A stretch of DNA of 64,000 nucleotides from Manduca sexta (Eukaryota > Arthropoda > Insecta > Lepidoptera > Sphingidae). Below, piece by piece: positions 34,114-46,892 of this stretch. The notes beneath the pieces were generated by a model. That model had not been told where the DNA came from, ran no database searches, and saw nothing but the letters and a program-made list of their open reading frames with translations. The stretch covers positions 8,936,609-9,000,608 of the forward strand of contig NC_051126.1 in the NCBI RefSeq assembly GCF_014839805.1, written 5' to 3'. Both the position numbers and the translations under genes were made by a program. The number at the start of each line of letters is the position of its first letter. Position 1 is the stretch's first letter.

Positions 34114-35854
34114 TAGGTAATATAGTGACGGGACAGTATATAAATAATATTTTTTGTGTAGAGTAAAAATTTAAATATAGATTTAAATAAATCTTCTTTT
34201 AAAATGCTCCAAGCCGTTAAAATTTAACGGTCTTTGGTCGGGAGCCATGACTAGACCATCAACGATAACTAGGTATTTCCTTATGGTCAAAATGACAAAA
34301 ATGCATATTTTTAACTGTTTCTATATTCCAAATTTATGATTTATATTGACTAATATAGATAGTTTTTCAGTTTGTAAGACAAACTTTTTATAGCTGCAAT
34401 TCTTATACAAATAATACTAGCTATTGTAATTCAACGATTGATTTATGTGATCAAGACCAAATGATTAACAGACGATTATTTATAACAAGTATCTCTACGA
34501 ACGTACGGATGTATGAAAAACGTCCAATAACAGCAGGCAACATGAGAAATACTTTTAACAAATACATATAGACAAAGTAACTGAACTAAACAACAGAAAT
34601 CATGACTGACAGTATCTTATTGTATCTTTTTAGTTAGCTTCGACAGTTAACGTCTACAGAAGCGTTTGAAACTTTCTACATTGTCTGCCAGTCTACCTCT
34701 TAATGCCTGTTTCAATATTTTTGGCTTATTTGCCGCTTATAAATTCACGGATACACAATAACATTAGCACGGATACGGTAAATGTGTTTCTTGCTTATGT
34801 TTCCTGGATAAAAGGATTTTATAACATCTTCTTTGTCTTTCCTTATTTATTAAAATAAATGAAATTTTACAAAAGCTAAAAGAGAAAATACAGAGAAAAT
34901 ACAGGCATCCTTCCAGGCCCACCTAATTTTAAAATTTTAATAAATCGTTTCATGATAAAATATAAAGATATACCCTTAAATCAATTGCAATAATTGACTA
35001 CAAATTATAAAATTTAATAATAAAAAATCTAATGCAAGTAGTATGTTTTTGTAATACGACACAAAAAAATACCAAAGACATGGATGGTGGATCTTGCTAG
35101 GAACTGGGCTTTCTTAGGTCACACTATCTGTATAAACTATTTCCTTGTCTTCTGCTGCATATGTTCTTATGAACCTGCCGCATTTGAAATAGTCACCGTG
35201 TATCAATATTCTATTACTAAGGATCTCTTTGTAACTGCAATGGCATACCAAACAAAATCCAGTTAAACCGAACTTCGTGTACCTAAATATCAAATTTCCG
35301 AAGTTCATCAAGCATTATTTATAAATTTAACTAAACTTTAGCAATTATATTATATTACATTCATGCTATACAGGTTGTTTTTGGGTATTCAAAAATATTT
35401 TTGATGTAATTATATGATTTTATTTATACTAGGTGTTGACCGCGTCTTCGCCTGGGTGAAACATTTTCACAATTTTACCCGATACAAAAGTCACTAAGCA
35501 ACTAGTAACTCTGAGTGTCAATTGTACATCATCAGCGCCACCTATTTAAATATTAATTAACAGTTTGTTAATTCAGGACATGGTCTATGGATGTGCCAAT
35601 TTCTTCTAAATTTGTTTAGTTGTTATTCTGTTTACTTCTAACAATCTTTACATATACAAACGAGAGTATATTTTTACAAACATTTCAATTTTTATATTAG
35701 TCAGATAATATAGATTATGCTTATAAATAAATTAAATATACTAAAACTATCTATATGTTAGTAATCAATAAACGTCAATGGACGTCAGATTTAACAGCAT
35801 ATCCAAGCATCGGCTTTTTCCAATGTCGAGGACCATAATCGCTTTACTTTTCCG

Positions 35855-35894
35855 CGCATTATAAGTCGCCATCTTGTTCAAGCGGCCGGTAAGT
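35855..35894 (+). promoter_or_regulatory. possible transcript start: TATA-like, YY1/Pho-like site and consensus splice donor
   Basis: ATTATAAGTCGCCATCTTG then TTCAAGCGGCCG|GTAAGT. CGCCATCTTG matches the YY1/Pho-type motif often found just after transcription starts, and a consensus donor (35889-35894) follows. It is in gene-free DNA upstream of cortex, on the opposite strand. A short non-coding first exon is an inference. Confidence 0.25.
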
Positions 35895-36029
35895 GAAGAA
35901 GTGGTGTATTAAAATATCAACATTTGTACGGATTTCATACGTTAAGTAAAATGAGAAACATTCTGCCTGTAAAGTGTAATTATTGCATTTTTTTAAATGA
36001 AAATGTATTATGTACGTAATATTGGTATA

Positions 36030-36125
36030 GCTCGCACAATGCTGCGTGGTGGAAGCAGTAGATGTGGCGGTGGTACGTACCCACAGACACACGACGGAGC
36101 CTCGGGTACGAGAGAACTACCGCCT
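36030..36125 (+). repeat. diverged copy of the TTGCGGTGGTACCTACC repeat
   Basis: CACAATGCTGCGTGGTGGAA, GATGTGGCGGTGGTACGTAC, then ACGAGAGAACTACCGCCTG. The order of blocks matches the 3' part of the copy at 60785, with many substitutions. Confidence 0.4.
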
Positions 36126-38020
36126 GAATAATATTAAATATACGTATTATGTATATATAATATTTAAAAAAAAATTACACGATGTGATTTGTGGTTGGCG
36201 TGTAACCATAGAAAGATACAATTTGCCGAACTGCACGGGAAAATCGTCGAAAACTTTACTATTATGCATTATATAATAAATTACGGATCTGAATCTGTAA
36301 GTATAAATTCGTGTCGGGAGGATATCACAACTAGATGTTGATATATTATTATTAGCAATCTAACAATAATTCTAATCTCCACGTTAGAGCTTGTAATCAT
36401 TTTAAGACCTGTGATTTGTAACCTCCGTAAAACATGATGAGTTAATTTGGGATCGTCCAAACCGAATCCTTCAGTCCGCAACGTAAACAATTTTAATTTT
36501 TAAATCCAATTGAAGCATATACGAATTCGGTATCTTTATGATTACAATATTTATGACTACTTCAAGGTTGCAACATTATTATAGACGCTTTCGTTAACGC
36601 ATCATTGAGATCCTTGGATGTAACAAAATTAGTTACGTGCAAGAGTAACTAAAATATACCTATTATTTGTTATCGCTGTTTAATTATCGTATAATTATTA
36701 TTAAGGAGGTTTTAAGACCAGACGCATTAAGAAGGCAGTGTAAATTCTTTGGCAAATGTAAACATAATAAGTTTAGTAAAAAAATGTGGATATGTTATAA
36801 ATTATCTATGTATTAATACTTTTTACTGGTTTGTAAGCATACTGCGCGCACTGTGAGGTTTGAAATTGTAGTTTAGATAGACGAGTGCAGAACAATAAAA
36901 TTTATGTATAATATGTGTTAAAATAAATAAAACTCGACGGTCGAATTTCGACCACTGGACGATTACTAGTATTTAATTATCTCAGCATATTAGTAAACCA
37001 TGATATGCTCGACAAAGTGGAATAGCACATTATATAACAAAGACTGTTTCCGTATAATGAAACGCTATTACAAGTACAAGTGTTATCTTGGTTCGGCCCC
37101 GCCTATTTCTGAAAACCACTTGACGCTAAATAGCAGAGGATTTTAAAAAGTCATTGTATTAATTATGTATTAGACTTTCTTTGTATTATCAGATTTTATC
37201 AACTATATTCTGGGCCTGAGCACAAAAATGGGCTGAATACAATTGAAGCGATACATTTTAATATATTATTCCGTAACCTGGTGCTGCGACTGAAATGCAT
37301 TGCAATTTTGTTGTTATACATATATAGATTTTTTTCTATTAGAAACTTCAATAAATTGTAACGTGAATCAGTGTGAAAATTAATAAAGAAACATAAAATA
37401 ACGATGATGGAACAAGCGTGACGAACGTTTCCCTGAAGAAAAATTGAAATATACGTATTTAAGGGATATGTTTGCTTATAATGCAATACATTTTTACAAA
37501 ATTTATTTGAAACATATGCTGTGCACATTAAATATCTTTATATAAGAAAATATTATAACTGTTATAAAAAGCTGCCGTTTTGTGCTTTCTCCAAAATGTA
37601 GAAGCATAAAATATTATATTTATCTTACTTTTAAATGTGACTCATTTTCTGCAATAGATAGCGCGGTCTTCATAATTTATTAAACCTAATAAGGTCAGTC
37701 CTACATTTTCATCAAAAACGTTATAATCATGACCATGATAATATGTGAATATATCATGAATCAAATTGATAAATTATAGAGTAATAAATAATGTTTCAAT
37801 GGACATTAATGCTTATCGATAAGTGACATTTAGCAGAAAACTTTTGTTTAATCTTCGAGTTTCCGACACCTTCATACAAAACAATACGTGTTTTAATGTT
37901 ATTGCATTTAAAATGTTTAGTATAAACAGCTTTATAGCCCAAAGGGAATATTTTGTCTCTACGATTTAAAATATAAATTCTAAGCGGAACAACTTTAATA
38001 GGCATAGTTAAACCTTATAT

Positions 38021-38308
38021 ACTATAATAATAATATCAGCCTTGCATTGTATACTGTCCTACTGCTGGACACGGGCCTGTTTAACTACTGAGAGGGGTTA
38101 GGCCTTAGTCTACCACGCTAGCCTTGTGCGGATTGGTTGGCTTCATTAATCCTCAAAATTCTTATAGAGAATTTCTCAGGTATGCAGGTTCGCACGCTAT
38201 GTTTTCCTTCACCGTTACAGCAATTGATAATTCACAAAGAACACACATAAGTTTAGAAAAGTCAGAGATCTGTGTCCTTGGGTTTAACCCATGGAAATTC
38301 GTTTCGGC
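38021..38308 (-). mobile_element. 5'-truncated SINE, first family, with 15-bp target duplication
   Basis: Same body and (ATT)n tail as the copy at 16999, but the tRNA head is missing. The element stops in the CGAAACGAATTTCC region. The flanking sequence AGTTAAACCTTATAT is repeated perfectly (38006-38020, 38309-38323), which shows the truncation happened at insertion. Confidence 0.85.
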
Positions 38309-40026
38309 AGTTAAACCTTATATTTACCTAAATATATGGAGGTCAAGATTTGCAAATTCAGCTATGCTCAATACACTCTAGTCATGAAAATTAGATCTGT
38401 TTTTTTTATCAATTTGTACTTTAATGGGAATAGTGTATGTGAGTGTATTTCCGACTGAAAGTATGATGTGGCCTCTGCGACAAATTCTTTTAAACTAGTA
38501 GTACCGGTATGAGGGTGTGTAAATTTAAAATTACTTTTTATTGATATTTATTATGTTCGAAACATACACTTTTTTACTTTACATCTACCTTTCGAGTAAC
38601 TTATTGTTAAGTGTTATTTTCAAGAAGATAATTTTGTGGTTTCTGTAAGTAACGCAATGTCGAAATGACTTTATAGTTACGATATAGTACCACGAATTAT
38701 TGTCGTTTTTAGTGAAACCGTAAGAAAAATGTGTTTAATTTTTTTTAAAAAATACCTGAGTTTTATAAGAATGCTATTTAATATGTCGGTAGGCGCGCCC
38801 CCTTCGCTCGACGGCGCCGGATTATGTTCTCCAACTTGTATATGCAGACGCATTTCTGCTTATCTCCTTAGTAGTAATTACAAGCTTGTGTAAATATCTT
38901 TATATGCTATTCTGTTTTATAATAACCACTAAAATAAAGTAGGATAAAGTATAGAATAAAAAATAATCCACAACATATTTCTGTTTTAACCGTACAAGTA
39001 AGTAGGTATGTCAAGTATTCCAATAAACATTAATGCGCAGTTAGAAATATTCTTATCTAGCTTATAGACATTTCTATACAAAATTCCAACCAACGTACTA
39101 CCGATTACAAGGTTGTATATTGTTGTATTAAGTCTTTAAACAGAACGGTAAATATTTTATTGATACATCTAGATTATTCTAGACATGATAAAAGCCGTTC
39201 ATGCAGAAAAATATTTGTAGTAAACTGGTATTTGCACCCGAAATACCTCGACCTTTAGAAGGGAAGTTGTTGTCTCATTACATAGTATTATCTACAAAAA
39301 AAATCAAATTGTAAAACCAAATTGTAATAATATTGGAAAAAATGCCGATGTTGCGATATCTTGCCTATATACTACCAGTTACATATATACAATAGTTGTG
39401 TATGCAATAGGCCGTAGGTTAGGTAAAGCGGCGTTTTCACAATCCCACCACGGCTGGTAGGCCACCACCACGCCTCCTCGAGCATGGTTGCGTATGCGCC
39501 ACCTCTACGTCGCCGTTCAGCTTGACTTGCGCTTTGACAAGGGTATGCGCGTGGCTATACTCGTTGTATTTATAAATGTAAAAAGATTTTTTTACAAGAA
39601 CAATTATTTCATTTGTTTTTGTTCATATAAAAGAAAAGGTATTTTTATGAGAATTCCAAAATATATTTTAAAGTAATGACCCATATATTATTTTGGGTTT
39701 ACTCTGTTAGGCCTTTTAAGGTTGATTAACAGTTAACCATAAAATTCTGCAACCTAGGTATATTACACCGTGAGCGGTGGGCTAATGTCAATGTTATTCT
39801 TTCCTAATTTTAATCCTCTTATTATATAATTTTCTGCTCATTGTACCTTAAACTATATGTATACATATTCTAATACTATATAACTAATAATTTATTGAAT
39901 TGTTACCCTAGGTCCAGTGATAAAATTGTCGGTAAGGAAAGGTAGTTTCTGTCGTCCCTGGGATCATTTAATTATCACGGTATCCGTAGTAAGTAGTAAC
40001 GTCTTGTTATAATATTCGTGAACAAA

Positions 40027-40195
40027 ACCTGCTTCGATGGCTTAGTTGTATTATGTTCGCGGTATGTTATCGCTCTGAAGCTTCGGGTTTTATTCTCTCG
40101 TCGAGCAGTGATTTTGGGTTTTTCTGCTCAGTATCAGCCCGGAGTCTGGAAGGTAGGTGTACCTCTGCTTACACCTAGATCTGTGAAATGTGATA
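40027..40195 (+). mobile_element. diverged tRNA-derived SINE, second family
   Basis: Begins CCTGCTTCGATGGCTTAGTT. The body TTTTTCTGCTCAGTATCAGC and CCGGAGTCTGGAAGG identifies it as a relative of the copies at 13427 and 57427. The B-box region is degraded. Confidence 0.65.
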
Positions 40196-41426
40196 CAGTT
40201 TTAAAGTTTTATTCGAGTTATAAAAAATTATATATTTGACAAATATTTCAAGTTTGTTTCAGGCTGACGCAACAAACTAAACACTGAGATTGATAGATCA
40301 AGAAAGAGTTAAATATAGTATACATTTTTTTTATGTATGTTGAATTATTGAACAAAAAAAAAGAATTCCACATTTAAAAATAAATTTCCACAACAGACAA
40401 GCCGCCTTAATTTCTATATAAATGTGAAGGAGGCGTTTCTTAGGCCGACGTTGTATAGAACTGTCAGTATAAGGTGTGTCTCATTCCTCAATGTTGCACT
40501 TCGGTTGAGTGCCGGTGTATGCGTGTGTATGTTTGTGTGATTCCGCTAATTAAGTGCATCGGTAATGACCGGAGGAATTAGAAATATGATTGATGTGTCG
40601 AATAGAACGGTTTACGCGATCGTATTATTTTTTTTATGTTAACATTCGTCATTCAGTTGAAATGTTTATTATGACGGTTTTAGTTGCGTCAGAATATTTT
40701 AGAATCCTTACTTGATAATTGCGAAAGTGTGTTCGTTTATCCTTTATGGAGCAATCGACCGATAGATAGTTATGTTTTTGCATAGAAATAGTTTATGAAG
40801 TTGCGAATGATATAGTCATTCGTTTGGAATAAATGGTGATTCCTATGAGAGTTTTACTTCGGCAAAGAGTCACGCGGGCGGAACCGTGACAAGAACTAGT
40901 ATTTCTGTATAATTAACATTATCGTAAGCACGGTAAGCGTTGGCAGTAGATATCGAGGACGGCGTGTATATGAATGTTTCAGCAGCAGCGTGGATTTGTT
41001 TAATGCTAATCGAATAATAGAGTAATATAAGGGTTAATTGTAATTGATCTATTAAACGCTTTGTTTAAATTACCGTTGAGCCGAATATATTACTTTGTTT
41101 AACACATACAAAAACCTTGAACGGCTTGCATGCGTTGATATCTTTTGTATCGAAAAGTTTGTTGATTGGTTAAGTTGAACCTATGAAAACAATTAATGCG
41201 CAAGCCAAGCGATGCGTAGCGTGTCACGTCGAAGGAGTGCAACTAAATCGCGTGAAAGGGTATATTGATCTACCACAACATCATACTACATTGTAGCAAG
41301 AGAACATTACTTCCTTTGTTTATGAGGTATGTTTATGTAAGAACTCAAACTCAAGTCAGTAAAGACATAGACGTCACAGATGTATTTTAATGAATTAAAA
41401 AAATATATAGGAAGCATTTCAGATAG

Positions 41427-41580
41427 TAGTGGCGAAGGGTGAAATTTTCCGAAAGGTGACCCGACACAACATATAGGTACTTTCATAAATGCGGTCTGCA
41501 AATCCTTCTATTAATTAGATTTTATATAGATTACGAAAGGGAAGCTGGCAGGAATCGGGTTACATGGACCTTTCGCCACT
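41427..41580. mobile_element. hAT-type MITE, copy 2
   Basis: Best-preserved termini: the left AGTGGCGAAGGGTG and the right CCTTTCGCCACT form an inverted pair around a non-coding spacer that contains CTGGCAGGAATCGGGTTACA. Confidence 0.75.
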
Positions 41581-41639
41581 TATATTAGAGTTTAGGCAAT
41601 AAATACATTAAATTAGTGATGGAAAATAATTAATCTAAC

Positions 41640-41960
41640 CTCTCGGCATCAAGCGGCGGCGCAGGCAGCGGTGCGGGTGATGGAAAAACTAATTGTATGG
41701 AAACAATGCAATGCTTTGGAAAATAGAAACTGAATATGCCATTGCCAAGGTATGTAAGCCTTACTTTAGGGGGAACCAGCGTTATGGTATGCCATATATA
41801 AATAGTCCGCAGTCATAGCAGGCCGCCATCAGTCCAGTCGCGTGCCGAGCGCAAGTAAATCAGGCGTGGTTACTGACGCAGCGATCTCTCATCTCTGATG
41901 CGGTCACTGATAACTGTTGCAACGTACCACTGCGCTCATCCGTCATGCGTTTTATTAATT
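41640..41960. promoter_or_regulatory. GC-rich regulatory block around the 41.8-kb core promoter
   Basis: AAGCGGCGGCGCAGGCAGCGG at 41650 on, then the TATA/Inr pair, then repeated GATCTCTCATCTCTGATGCGG-type sequence. Base composition is clearly different from the flanks and there is no open frame. It is probably one promoter-proximal unit. Confidence 0.25.
41797..41840 (+). promoter_or_regulatory. candidate TATA/Inr core promoter, plus strand
   Basis: TATAAA at 41797-41802 and an arthropod-type initiator TCAGT at 41829-41833, with A+1 at 41831, 34 nt from the TATA start. A GC-rich 5' leader follows (CCAGTCGCGTGCCGAGCGC) with a possible donor GTAAAT at 41855-41860. There is no downstream reading frame, so any transcript is probably non-coding or spliced outside the window. 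Confidence 0.35.
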
Positions 41961-42789
41961 GATGTGTCTGATTAAATGGGCTCTAATACTTTTGGGTTTT
42001 TATGCGATTCTGATCTATCTTGATTCACTTTCTTTGTTCATCTTTTCAATACTAGCTAAATGATTATGTTTTTAACAGAGAAGGTTTTTGGATCGCAACA
42101 TAAAAGAACTTTCTTCTTTTACGTACATGACTTCATATCCGCAGAAGAAAAAAAAATAGAATACATACTACAACTTGATAATTTTACGTAATATAAAAAC
42201 TATTTAAATCCCTAAATTGCATATTATCATGGTAGCTACGCCGGGATCCTCGCAAAGTAGCGCGACATTAAATCAAGTGAACCGTAAACTGCCATGGTTA
42301 ATCGCGCCCTGTGTTAATGACCTAAATGGAGTTGTCAACTATACACTAAACTTTGTCTGTTAACTATGTATAATATAATACTTTCAAATTTATGACTTAA
42401 TAATTTGACTTTAAGTCAGTGTTAACGAATCACCTGCAGATGCAATAATTAAAGCATACGGCATTTTCTGCAGAGGAATGCACATAAACTACTGGTACGA
42501 TAATTAAAAACAAAAGTTAGGTACCTATTTTAAACGTACTTAATTGTGTGTCATCCAGTAACGTTGAAATACGATGTGCGAGGAAAATCAATTAAATAAT
42601 AATTTAAACTGGGTTAATTGTATTTTATTCCCTAGTTACAAAACGCTCGAGTCCATTGAATTAGCAATATTAAAATGTCCTTAAAACATCTTAATTAATT
42701 GAAAGAGCCAAATGTTTCTTTACGTAAATGTACTTTTGTTAATTTTTACTAAATTGTGTCTGCATATAGTATATTTATGATATAACTAA

Positions 42790-42975
42790 TATTATAAACT
42801 TATGAATATATTTGTTAGAAATAAACGCACAGATTTCTTGACGCATTTAGGTGAAATTTGGCACATATATATTACAAGATTTTATTATATAATCCATTTT
42901 TTATCCAGAAAAAATCCACGGTAGTTCTTTTATAGTGGAAAAGATACTTCCGTGAGTGAAGCCGCGAGTAACATT
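42790..42975. repeat. interspersed repeat fragment
   Basis: AGAAATAAACGCACAGATTTC, GGTGAAATTTGGCACATATA and the end GAGTGAAGCCGCGAGTAACA. It is of the same general type as the repeats at 2604 and 8160 (conserved end with CCGCG). Confidence 0.45.
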
Positions 42976-45900
42976 TAGTACAATAACTTTAGATAAAGAA
43001 ACTTGGCTTATAGCAGCATTTTTCAATTTTCTTAGCCACGGCTTTTACAATTAACATTAAGTTACTAACCAGTAATTGAAAATTACTCCCTTGGCAGGCG
43101 CTTATGTCAATGTGGTATATCATGACGGGATACTTTGGGGCATGAGATAATTATGAATACGCCGGTTATACCTATACATAAGGAGAATTAAATAATTTAC
43201 AATCGATCGAGTGTCGATTTTTGCATAGAATCCATGTCTCGTCAATAATGTCTGCCATAAATAATTCGAGACAAGATATAGGATTTAGTTTCGGAAGAAA
43301 TATTTATTTGTTGGAGTAATTAAACAATTCTTATTGATTAGGAACTAGTTTCGTATAACTCACGTTTGATAACTGTTATAATGTTATTATTAGTAGTCGA
43401 AGTCAAAATCAGTAGACTTGTTTGTAACCCGCACTTGACGTACGATCTGAACAACAAATGCCACTATCATTTATTATAATTTTCTACATAATCAGTAGTC
43501 TTGTATCATGAAGTTGTTTATTTTCCGTTCCGCTTAAGTTCTTTTTTATCGTGGGGTAAAAACACGTTATCGGCGATTGCGCCACCGTGAGTTTTGGTTG
43601 GTATCCGTTTAAGCCTATAGACGTACAAATATACAGCGTTGTTCATACTGACATTTATGACGTATAAAATGAATTTAAATGTTTTATTATTGCACTATCG
43701 CTCATGTCGCTAGAAATTGTTGAACATACTATATTATTTTCTTTCATTTCTGTCTACGAATACTGGAAAAGTTATGGTGCTGTTGACTAAAATGTGCTCA
43801 AGAAGTTTTTATAAACCTATTAATATATTAGTACCATTTTCCTCATTGTATTCATGGCTGTTGTTAACACAATATGGTCAAAGCTATGTACGACTATTTG
43901 AATTTGTATAATGTTTTAAATTCTATATTGTTTCACTCTTGGCATACTAAAATAAATAAATAATAATATGGTAACATCTTTGAAACATATCATAATAAAT
44001 ATATAATTCCGATGATTTTATTATCGAATAATCGTGAGTATTTTATTAGCTCGGTATGAAATTCTCTGGTTTTATAGGTATGGTTTTATATAGAAGCCAT
44101 CAAGAAAATATTTGGGCCTCCTCCAGTAATCTTCCATAATCGAGAACACATAACTCCTGTCTATCAGACTGTCGTGTTGTTAAATCGAGGGTTACTGGTA
44201 TTATATTTGTCTCCTCGGATATTAACTACCGTACACAAAGTGTGAAACTCATATTTATTATTTATTTATTTATTCACTCTTTATTGTACCAAACACAAAA
44301 AAGTAACGATAGACAAAAGGCATATGTTCAAATGGCGGTCTTATCGCTCTAGGTAATGTCTTCCAGACAATCATGGGATGGATATAAAAACGTGCACTGG
44401 ATTATATTATATTAATAAATAAAAAACAAATAATTCATAAACAATACATACATAAATACACATAATATTTATATTTATTTATATTTCCATTATGCCAAGA
44501 TGCCCATAAAAACCTTGTTCAGAATTAACTGTGTCGGACCGGGGGTAAGTCAGTCAACTAAGCTGGATTGCTCTGCAAAAACAGACGGATTGTCTCAAGC
44601 TTAACGTGTTAAAAGAAGATCTAAAGCTACGGGTGAAATTTGAGTACACACGTTTTGAGTACAATTTCATTCACAGTGTTAGTCATTTGAATTTTTAATG
44701 AACCGATTCATTTTGTACTTTTAAAAATGACACATATAAAAGAACCTTAAACCAATTTTATATTCGAGGCGATTTTGTCACGTGGTTGGACAAAAGTACG
44801 TCAACCTTACTGAAGTGAAATGAAGTTTCAATGAACTCATATTAACAATTAGCAGTAGAATTTGTTGGCGAAAACTCTTTGCAACAACTAATGTCCACAC
44901 ATTCATGTAGACAGCACAATAGGCGATAATTATCAAACAACGCGTCGAATAATTTGACATACCCAGGGCTATCGCACAATGTTTTGTAATTCATACGTTA
45001 TTACTAATAAAAAGGTTTTTCTAGATATAAGTTTATTAAAGTAACTTCATTATGGTTCTGCAAACATATAAGGTAAGTAATAAGTTTAATATTTTCAGTG
45101 TGAGCATCAATTGTTTATATCTCTTAAAAGTTGTTTGTACACGTTTGTTAATATAATATGTATCAACATAATATTTCAGGCAAAAACTATCTACATACTT
45201 TCCCCAGACAAGTAACAAAAATGAGGGGAAAAAATGTTAACTTATCCAATCGGGCGAGGTGTGTAAAAAATGAATATATTATGTTGTTTTCTTCAACGTT
45301 TTGTTTGTTATGCCCCATTCTTTAAATATTAGACTTGTAAGTGGCCATTTTCGGCATTTGTGTCGGCCATGATAAATTAAAGTGTTTGACTTAATTATAT
45401 TTATTACTTTTATGAGATTTTTAAATTATATGAAATCTAACAAGAGAGAATTTAAAGTAAAGTTAAGTTGGTTTAGTAATAGCTGCAAAATTCAGTACTG
45501 AGTATGGTCATGATGTTAATGCCCGCCATGACAGTTTGTTTATAAACAATCCAAAAAAATCTTGTTTATATCAGAAATCTTTATGTCAACTTGCAGTTAT
45601 TTGGAAGCATAATACAGTTAGTTGTATTGTCCACCTTGCTGGCGTAAGAAGATGAAGATAGTTTTTTAAGCCCGAATATGGATTTTTGCACGAACGAGTG
45701 TCATGTAATAACAATTTAACAGGCACCTCTTCACCTGCGTGTGCGTAAGTAAAACAATTAAAACCATGAATTGAACGGGTGATTGTCCCGTTCTATTGGT
45801 TCCGGGAACTAAACTAGGGGCGTCTATATTTGTAATACATGACGGTATATGTCATAACAGCTCTTTCCGGAGTAACGTTTGAAGGTCAATGTACATCTCG

Positions 45901-46486
45901 GAAATGTCTGCGTCATTATGGGATCAAGGTACGCGGTGTCGTTTCTCGCTGATGTATTTGCTGAATGCGTTACCGTCATGACTTACCATCAAATCTACTC
46001 GAGGGAAGGTATGGTGTCCATATATTATTATTATTATTTATTCACGAGATAGTATAGTAAAATGACCCTGAATCATGTATAGGTTGGAGTTAGATTAAAT
46101 AGTTAACATGTATGTTTATTGGTTATGAAATATTTGTCTTTTGATATATATTTTTATGTTAGCTCCTTATATTAAAGGACAAAATTAAGGTTAGTGAATC
46201 ATGAACGCGCTAGGGACACTTATTTACCCATTATACGATACATGTTCAAGTTGAAGTCGTTTATGTGTGATTTGGACTTGTAAAGTATTGAAACCTCCAA
46301 AAATTTATAGCGTAACTCGACCGATATTATGTAAATCGTATTTATTTTATCACGTTATGTTACACTGATGTAATAACTGAAATACCTACATAGCTATATA
46401 TAGATAAGTTTAATCTGAAAAGAATATTTACGTTAAATAACTGGTTCAACATATTTTAATCGTCAATCTATCTACAACCTAGTGTT
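42976..46486. other. gene-free upstream/intronic DNA
   Basis: AT-rich, with only the retroelement tail at 44255 recognised. Confidence 0.55.
44255..44420. repeat. interspersed repeat, probable non-LTR retrotransposon tail
   Basis: (TTTA)n followed by TTCACTCTTTATTGTACC, AAAAGGCATATGTTCAAATG, GCGGTCTTATCGCTCTAGG and TCTTCCAGACAATCATGGGA. The TTTA repeats suggest the tail of a retroelement in minus orientation. Clade unknown. Confidence 0.5.
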
Positions 46487-46497
46487 ACATGTGAAAT

Positions 46498-46892
46498 TAC
46501 TGTCTCGGTAGCATAGTTGTAATTGTACACAGTACGAGTACAACTACTGCACTGAGGGCCTGGGTTCGAATATCGGGACGGGCCAAATTAATTGTGACTG
46601 GGTTTTCCATCTTAAAACATCACTTAGTCAAAGCTCGGATTCAGGAAGTTGTTGGTTTGAAACATCTGTGCCTTTGGAAAGCACGTAAAGCCGTTGGTCT
46701 TGCACCTGATCCTCTCTGGTCATGTCGAAGTGCCTTCTCACCGGACTATGAGAGTAAAGGAAGAGAGAGTGTACCTATGTATATATTGCGCAAACACTTG
46801 TGCATTATAATATCTTCTGCGTACCTGACTGGTCTTCGTTGAGATTGGCCATCGAGGCCGAAAATTCGGCTAGGAGGATTCCATTTCATTTC
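46498..46892 (+). mobile_element. tRNA-derived SINE with long body and target duplication
   Basis: The head CTGTCTCGGTAGCATAGTTG and B-box GGTTCGAATATC belong to the second-family tRNA head. The body differs from the 57427 type (AAAGCACGTAAAGCCGTTGG, TCTTCGTTGAGATTGGCC) and matches the copy at 48193. The flanking duplication ACATGTGAAAT (46487-46497 and 46893-46903) fixes both ends. Confidence 0.85.

Larger units (their letters stand above)
34116..40026. other. gene-free upstream/intronic DNA
   Basis: Contains the 5'-truncated SINE, the 35.9-kb start-like motif, a 17-bp palindrome at 34214-34230 and short GC-rich patches at 38790-38830 and 39430-39540. No protein-coding evidence; the 109-codon minus frame at 37199-37528 is AT-driven. 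Confidence 0.55.

Noticed and set aside
37199..37528. 109-codon minus-strand frame
   Set aside because: Ile/Asn/Phe/Ser-rich composition typical of chance frames in AT-rich DNA, with no domain, no splice links and no codon pattern like cortex.
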